Assembly: GCA_002305915.1 (NCBI GenBank)
Contig: DBRJ01000007.1
Span: 29,674 to 62,912, forward strand
DNA length: 33,239 nt
Direction of reading: 5' to 3'
Source of the DNA: Pelotomaculum sp. UBA1371
GTDB lineage: Bacteria; Bacillota; Desulfotomaculia; Desulfotomaculales; Pelotomaculaceae
A program made the translations under genes and the position numbers. The notes under the pieces are model-generated. The model did no database searches and was not told where the DNA came from. It was given only the letters and a program-made list of their open reading frames with translations. This document shows, piece by piece, positions 29,666 to 33,239 of the stretch (positions within the stretch are counted from its first letter, which is position 1; each line of letters begins with the position of its first letter).

Positions 29666-30400
29666 TTACTCAGTTTCAACTATAATCCGTCCATCCCGGA
29701 AGACCGGCGTCACTTCAGTAGAATTCAGCCGGGAACAAAAGGCCAGGTCTTCAGCAAAGCCAAGGGCTGCCAGTTTTTGTCCGTGCAGAGAGTCCTTAAG
29801 CGCGGGCAAAGGATCCTCTTTGTAGAAACCGGCCAGCCGGCAGGCAGCTACCACAAGATCCGACCCGGGAAGAAAGGCCTCCTTTCCTCGGGCTATTTTT
29901 GCCAGCTCCCGGCAAACCATGCCTGCTGCTACAGTATCCTCCAGCGAGAGTTTGCCGCGGGTTCCTGCACAGACCAAAACCACGTCACTTTCTGTCCTTA
30001 GGACTTCTTTAGCCACACCCCCGGCGTTCAGAAAGGAGCCTATGATAACTTTTGCAGCACCCTGGGCCGCCCGGCGAATGGCATGTGTGCCGTTTGTTGT
30101 TGTAATCACAACAGTTCTACCCTTAACCCGTTCAGACGTATATTCAAGGGGTGAATTTCCAAGGTGGAATCCGGGGATTAAGAGGCTTTCCCTTTCGCCG
30201 CCCAAAATAACATTGGCTTGATTCTCCGCATAAGCCAGGGCCTCTTCAACTGTCACAACCGGTATAACCTCTTTGCAGCCGTTGGCCACAGCCGTGACGA
30301 TGGTAGTGGTGGCCCGCAGGACATCAAAAACGACAGCAAGTTTGCCGTTTAATTGTTCCCTGGTGATATTGCCGAAAACAGGAATAATGTCAATTTTCAT
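29666..30400 (-). CDS. comB: 2-phosphosulfolactate phosphatase family protein ComB
   Basis: A 244-residue member of the ComB family. In methanogens ComB dephosphorylates 2-phosphosulfolactate in coenzyme M synthesis; the role in clostridia is less certain (sulfolactate metabolism). Segments seen: KLAVVFDVLRATTTIVTAV near residue 20, GGERESLLIPGFHLGNSPLEY split after G, RTVVITTTNGTHAIRRA, ASFLN-like GSFLNAGGVA, LVCAGTRGKLSLEDTVAAG. The ATG at 30400 has GGGAGGT five bases upstream; an extension to 30559 lacks support. It is divergent from the O-antigen-ligase-like gene. Confidence 0.88.
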   Translation of the reverse strand: MKIDIIPVFGNITREQLNGKLAVVFDVLRATTTIVTAVANGCKEVIPVVTVEEALAYAENQANVILGGERESLLIPGFHLGNSPLEYTSERVKGRTVVITTTNGTHAIRRAAQGAAKVIIGSFLNAGGVAKEVLRTESDVVLVCAGTRGKLSLEDTVAAGMVCRELAKIARGKEAFLPGSDLVVAACRLAGFYKEDPLPALKDSLHGQKLAALGFAEDLAFCSRLNSTEVTPVFRDGRIIVETE

Positions 30401-30756
30401 GTAAACCTCCGGGAAGAGATCGATTCTGGCCCTGAGTTTTTTATTGATTATACCATATATACATTTTACGCTTTGTATGCGCATGGACTGAACTGAAAAT
30501 TTATTGCAGCATTGTCCTGGAAAAGTAACCGGTTCCGAAAAAAGTAGGTTGCACAACAAAACCTAATCCGGGAGGATATTGTAAATATGTGTAGAATATG
30601 TGACCTATTGGTCTATTCTTATAATTAATCGGAACTTTTATGGAATACATGCCGCAAACATTGGTTTAGCCAGTTACTACAAGTATAGATTAACGGGACC
30701 ATTGACTTGTACCTTCTGGAAAAGAGCAACCACAAAAATAAAGGAGTACATTAATT
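30401..30756. other. Divergent intergenic region between comB and the ligase-like gene
   Basis: About 356 bases that should hold both promoters. A TTGACT at ~30702 and several AT-rich -10-like boxes are present but none pair convincingly. Short frames here lack ribosome binding sites. I see no structured RNA I can name. Confidence 0.45.
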
Positions 30757-33239
30757 TTGGCCAAAACCGTCTTAAAGCCCGGAAAGGATCAAGGAAAGAA
30801 AACTTCCGGGGGGGCTGATAATCCCCAGAAAATAAAAAAAGGGAAATTAGAAGCACGAAAAAAGAAATCTGTTCAAGAAAATAAAGGGGTAAAAGAAGCC
30901 GGAGGGAACTATCTCCACACCATAGCTTTCTGGGGACTTGCTGCTTTGCTGTTCCTGCCCCCCTATTTCAGGGGACTATTTTTCGCGCCGGAACAAGAGA
31001 AGGCCTTGATCTTCGCTGCTGTAATCCTCTGGGTTGCCTGGCTCTGGAAGTGGCTGAACCGGGATTACAGTTTTCTTTCCCACCCCCTGGATTACTTCGT
31101 GCTGGCTTTCCCCGCCGTCTACCTTATTTCTGCTTTTCAGGCGGCAAACCACGGGCTGGCCCTGGACGAGGTCGTCAAGACGACCCTGTACTTCACGGTT
31201 TACTGGTTAACCTCAAGGCTGGTCAGAAGTGATCAAGAAGCAGGCACCATCCTGGGGGTTATTTACCTGGGCGCTGTAGGGGTGGCCCTGGCCGGTCTGG
31301 CTACTGCCACCGGTCTGGTCCAGATTAAGGACGGTTTCCTCGGCGGACGGATTTATTCCACTTTCCAGTACCCCAACGCTCTGGCCAGCTACCTGGCAGC
31401 GGCGGTATTTACAGGTCTTTACCTCTGGAGAAGAGCCGGAACACCCGGGTCTAACGGTTTCAATCCTATAATTAAAGAAATGCCGGACTGGCTGAGCCGG
31501 GCAAAATTGAAGCCATATCTTTACGCTGCAGGAAATTTTCTTTTGTTTGCGGTGCTTCTGGGCACCAGGTCGAACGGCGGTTTGCTGGTTTTTTCCTTTG
31601 TCTTTGTTCTTTATTTGATCGGTTTACCCAAGGGAAACAGGATTCCTGTATTTCTCCATATTTTTCTCTTTGGTGTGCCTGCCTTTGTTGCAATCTGGCG
31701 CTTTCTGTCCAGTGTTTCCAGCGGCCGGCCGGGGCTTGCCTGGCTCTGGATCATTGCCGGATTTGCCCTGGCCTGTCTGGGGCAGTTCCTTTACAGCAGT
31801 CTGGAAAGAAGGGGGCTGTTCCAGTGGATTGCAGCCCATAGAAAGGCTGTCCTGACAGGTGTGCTCCTGGTCGTCGTGGCCGGTAGCATAGGTTTGGGCG
31901 TTTTAGTAGGCAGCCACGGCGAAGCAGTGAAAGCTCTGGCCGAAGAAATTCGTCTGCGCAACGCCACTGAGCGGCTTTATTTCTATCAGGACGCTATTAA
32001 AATGTTCAAGGAGCGCCCCATCCTGGGCTGGGGCGGCGGAGGTTGGGAAGAGGCCTACCGTGCCTACCAGAGTTATTTATATTATTCCAACCAGGTACAC
32101 AGCCACTATTTTCAAATTATGGTGGAAGCAGGTCTAGTGGGTTTGGTGGCAATCCTCGGTATCTGGTTCAGCTTTTTGCTGCTTACACACCGTCTTTACC
32201 ACGGGGCTAAAGAAGATGCGGGGAAGCGCCTGCTGATCTGGACAATAACTGCAGCCTCTGTTGCTGTCGGTTTCCATGCGGCCATCGACTTCAACCTCTC
32301 CCTCTCCGCCCTGGCCATTGTTCTGTGGACCTTGTTCGGTCTGGCCAGGGGCATTGGCGGGTATCCTGAACCAAAGGCGGATGTAAAGAAAAGCAAGTCC
32401 AGCGGGGCGGTTAGTTATATGCCCTTACTGGCTGTATCGGCAGGTTTGCTGATTGTTGTTGTTGTCCCGGGAACCCTTGCAATGGCTGATTCTTTCTTCA
32501 AGCAGGCAAACATAGCTTTTCAAAAGCAGGACTATAATCAAGGTTTGGAACTATTGCAAAAGGCTTCTTCATATAATCCCTTTAAAGTAGATTACCACAG
32601 CAACCTGGCAACTATTTACAGCCGGGCCGGGGCAATGGACCAGGCGCTTTTAGAGGCCCGGAAGGCCGTCAGGATGGGCCGGTATAACCCTCAGAACTAC
32701 GCCGACCTGGCCAACATTCAGTTAAGTTTAAAGAATCATGAGGAGGTTCTGGCATGTGCCGAAAAGGCCCTTGCTTTAGCTCCTTTTCAAATTAAGTGGT
32801 ACGGAACTGTAGCCCGCTCCTACTTCATTGTGGGGTACAGCGAGTTTGTTGACGGGAACAGGGACGAGGCCAGGGGGCATTTGGAGGCGGCCGTGAATGT
32901 TCCTGCCAGAATTGAAGCCCAGATGTCCGGGGTTGGCGAAACTGAAAGGAAACTCTGGAATGTTGCTCCCTTAATGAGCGCCGGGGCGGATCCGAATGTG
33001 AATCTTAATGTTGGATCAGCCTATTATCTTCTGGGGTGTCTTGCCGAGGCTGACGTTCTCCTGCAAACTGCTCTTCAGACTGAGGAAACAGAGGGTGAAG
33101 CTGCTTTTTGGCTTGCCCTCACACGCGAAAAGCAAGGTCTTGCGCAGGAGGCGCAGGAGTACCTGTCCCGGGCCCGGACCCTGGTACCTGAACTGGCTAA
33201 GGGTTATGAGGGACTTAAGGCTTTGCCAACACTGAGTTA
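30757..33239 (+). CDS. O-antigen ligase/Wzy-like membrane protein with C-terminal TPR region (partial)
   Basis: At least 827 residues, running off the window's end. The start is TTG 30757 behind AAGGAG. A Lys-rich cytoplasmic N-terminus (~50 residues) leads to many hydrophobic helices. The central loop carries the O-antigen ligase/polymerase (Wzy_C) signature: RLYFYQDAIKMFKERPILGW, then GGGGWEEAYRAYQ, and QVHSHYFQIMVEAGLVGLVA. After a last helix near 560, TPR-like repeats run from ~575 on (FKQANIAFQKQDYNQGLELL, SNLATIYSRAGAMDQALLEA, LEAAVNV). Such proteins act in polysaccharide or teichoic-type polymer ligation, but the substrate is unknown. The last two bases (TA) could begin a stop codon. 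Confidence 0.85.
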   Translation, partial: MAKTVLKPGKDQGKKTSGGADNPQKIKKGKLEARKKKSVQENKGVKEAGGNYLHTIAFWGLAALLFLPPYFRGLFFAPEQEKALIFAAVILWVAWLWKWLNRDYSFLSHPLDYFVLAFPAVYLISAFQAANHGLALDEVVKTTLYFTVYWLTSRLVRSDQEAGTILGVIYLGAVGVALAGLATATGLVQIKDGFLGGRIYSTFQYPNALASYLAAAVFTGLYLWRRAGTPGSNGFNPIIKEMPDWLSRAKLKPYLYAAGNFLLFAVLLGTRSNGGLLVFSFVFVLYLIGLPKGNRIPVFLHIFLFGVPAFVAIWRFLSSVSSGRPGLAWLWIIAGFALACLGQFLYSSLERRGLFQWIAAHRKAVLTGVLLVVVAGSIGLGVLVGSHGEAVKALAEEIRLRNATERLYFYQDAIKMFKERPILGWGGGGWEEAYRAYQSYLYYSNQVHSHYFQIMVEAGLVGLVAILGIWFSFLLLTHRLYHGAKEDAGKRLLIWTITAASVAVGFHAAIDFNLSLSALAIVLWTLFGLARGIGGYPEPKADVKKSKSSGAVSYMPLLAVSAGLLIVVVVPGTLAMADSFFKQANIAFQKQDYNQGLELLQKASSYNPFKVDYHSNLATIYSRAGAMDQALLEARKAVRMGRYNPQNYADLANIQLSLKNHEEVLACAEKALALAPFQIKWYGTVARSYFIVGYSEFVDGNRDEARGHLEAAVNVPARIEAQMSGVGETERKLWNVAPLMSAGADPNVNLNVGSAYYLLGCLAEADVLLQTALQTEETEGEAAFWLALTREKQGLAQEAQEYLSRARTLVPELAKGYEGLKALPTLS

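Noticed and set aside
30600..30818. 72-residue frame before the ligase-like gene
   Set aside because: No ribosome binding site, and it overlaps the start of the better supported long gene.
1..33239. CRISPR arrays, insertion sequences or intact integrases
   Set aside because: No regularly spaced repeats, transposase-like or integrase-like proteins were seen anywhere in the window.

Overview
The window looks like a chromosomal segment of an anaerobic, spore-forming, Gram-positive clostridial bacterium. The gene content and style fit the Peptococcaceae/Thermoanaerobacterales (Desulfotomaculum, Pelotomaculum, Moorella-like). The evidence is strong GGAGG-type ribosome binding sites, frequent TTG and GTG starts, a CIRCE-controlled groESL operon, a SleB-type cell-wall hydrolase behind a c-di-AMP riboswitch, DUF1540, and an FprA/high-molecular-weight rubredoxin pair of the Moorella type. 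The species assignment is inference.

Positions 1-17270 form a molybdenum/tungsten superlocus. A HTH-PBP regulator (minus strand) is divergent from modABC. A second oxyanion importer follows (solute-binding lipoprotein, permease, TOBE-containing ATPase), then a Rossmann-like DUF364 protein. After a structured intergenic region come a MoaD/ThiS sulfur carrier, a ModE-like HTH protein with an unusual N-terminal extension, and an orphan TupB-like tungstate permease. The cofactor genes follow: moaA, a MOSC protein, a MoeB/ThiF-family activating enzyme, a 59-residue Cys-containing protein, moeA, a MoeA-PBP fusion, moaC and mog. Together they cover oxyanion uptake, GTP to cPMP (MoaA, MoaC), sulfur carrier activation (MoeB, MoaD), adenylylation (Mog) and metal insertion (MoeA). 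MoaE and MobA/MobB are not in the window. The PBP-like domain occurs twice, once on a DNA-binding domain and once on MoeA, which suggests a shared ligand.

Positions 17271-19565 hold a possible decayed mini-ORF, a promoter with CIRCE, groES, groEL and a terminator. Positions 19598-24348 hold an L,D-transpeptidase with two copper-amine-oxidase-like domains (minus strand), tRNA-Thr(CGT), a DUF1540 protein, an unknown 71-residue protein, a double zinc-ribbon protein, an RNase H and a coiled-coil zinc-ribbon protein that seems to start at a rare codon.

Positions 24349-28622 hold a c-di-AMP (ydaO/yuaA) riboswitch with its LysM-LysM-SleB hydrolase, a HAD 5'-nucleotidase, a perfect AT-rich palindrome, and the fprA-hrb operon for O2/NO reduction. 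Positions 28623-33239 hold a DUF1294 membrane protein, a leftover C-terminal fragment resembling an HD-GYP protein, tRNA-Val(CAC) on the minus strand, comB, and an O-antigen-ligase/TPR membrane protein that runs off the end. Both tRNA genes are followed by a perfect 11-12 bp tandem repeat, the kind of arrangement left by tRNA-targeting integrative elements.
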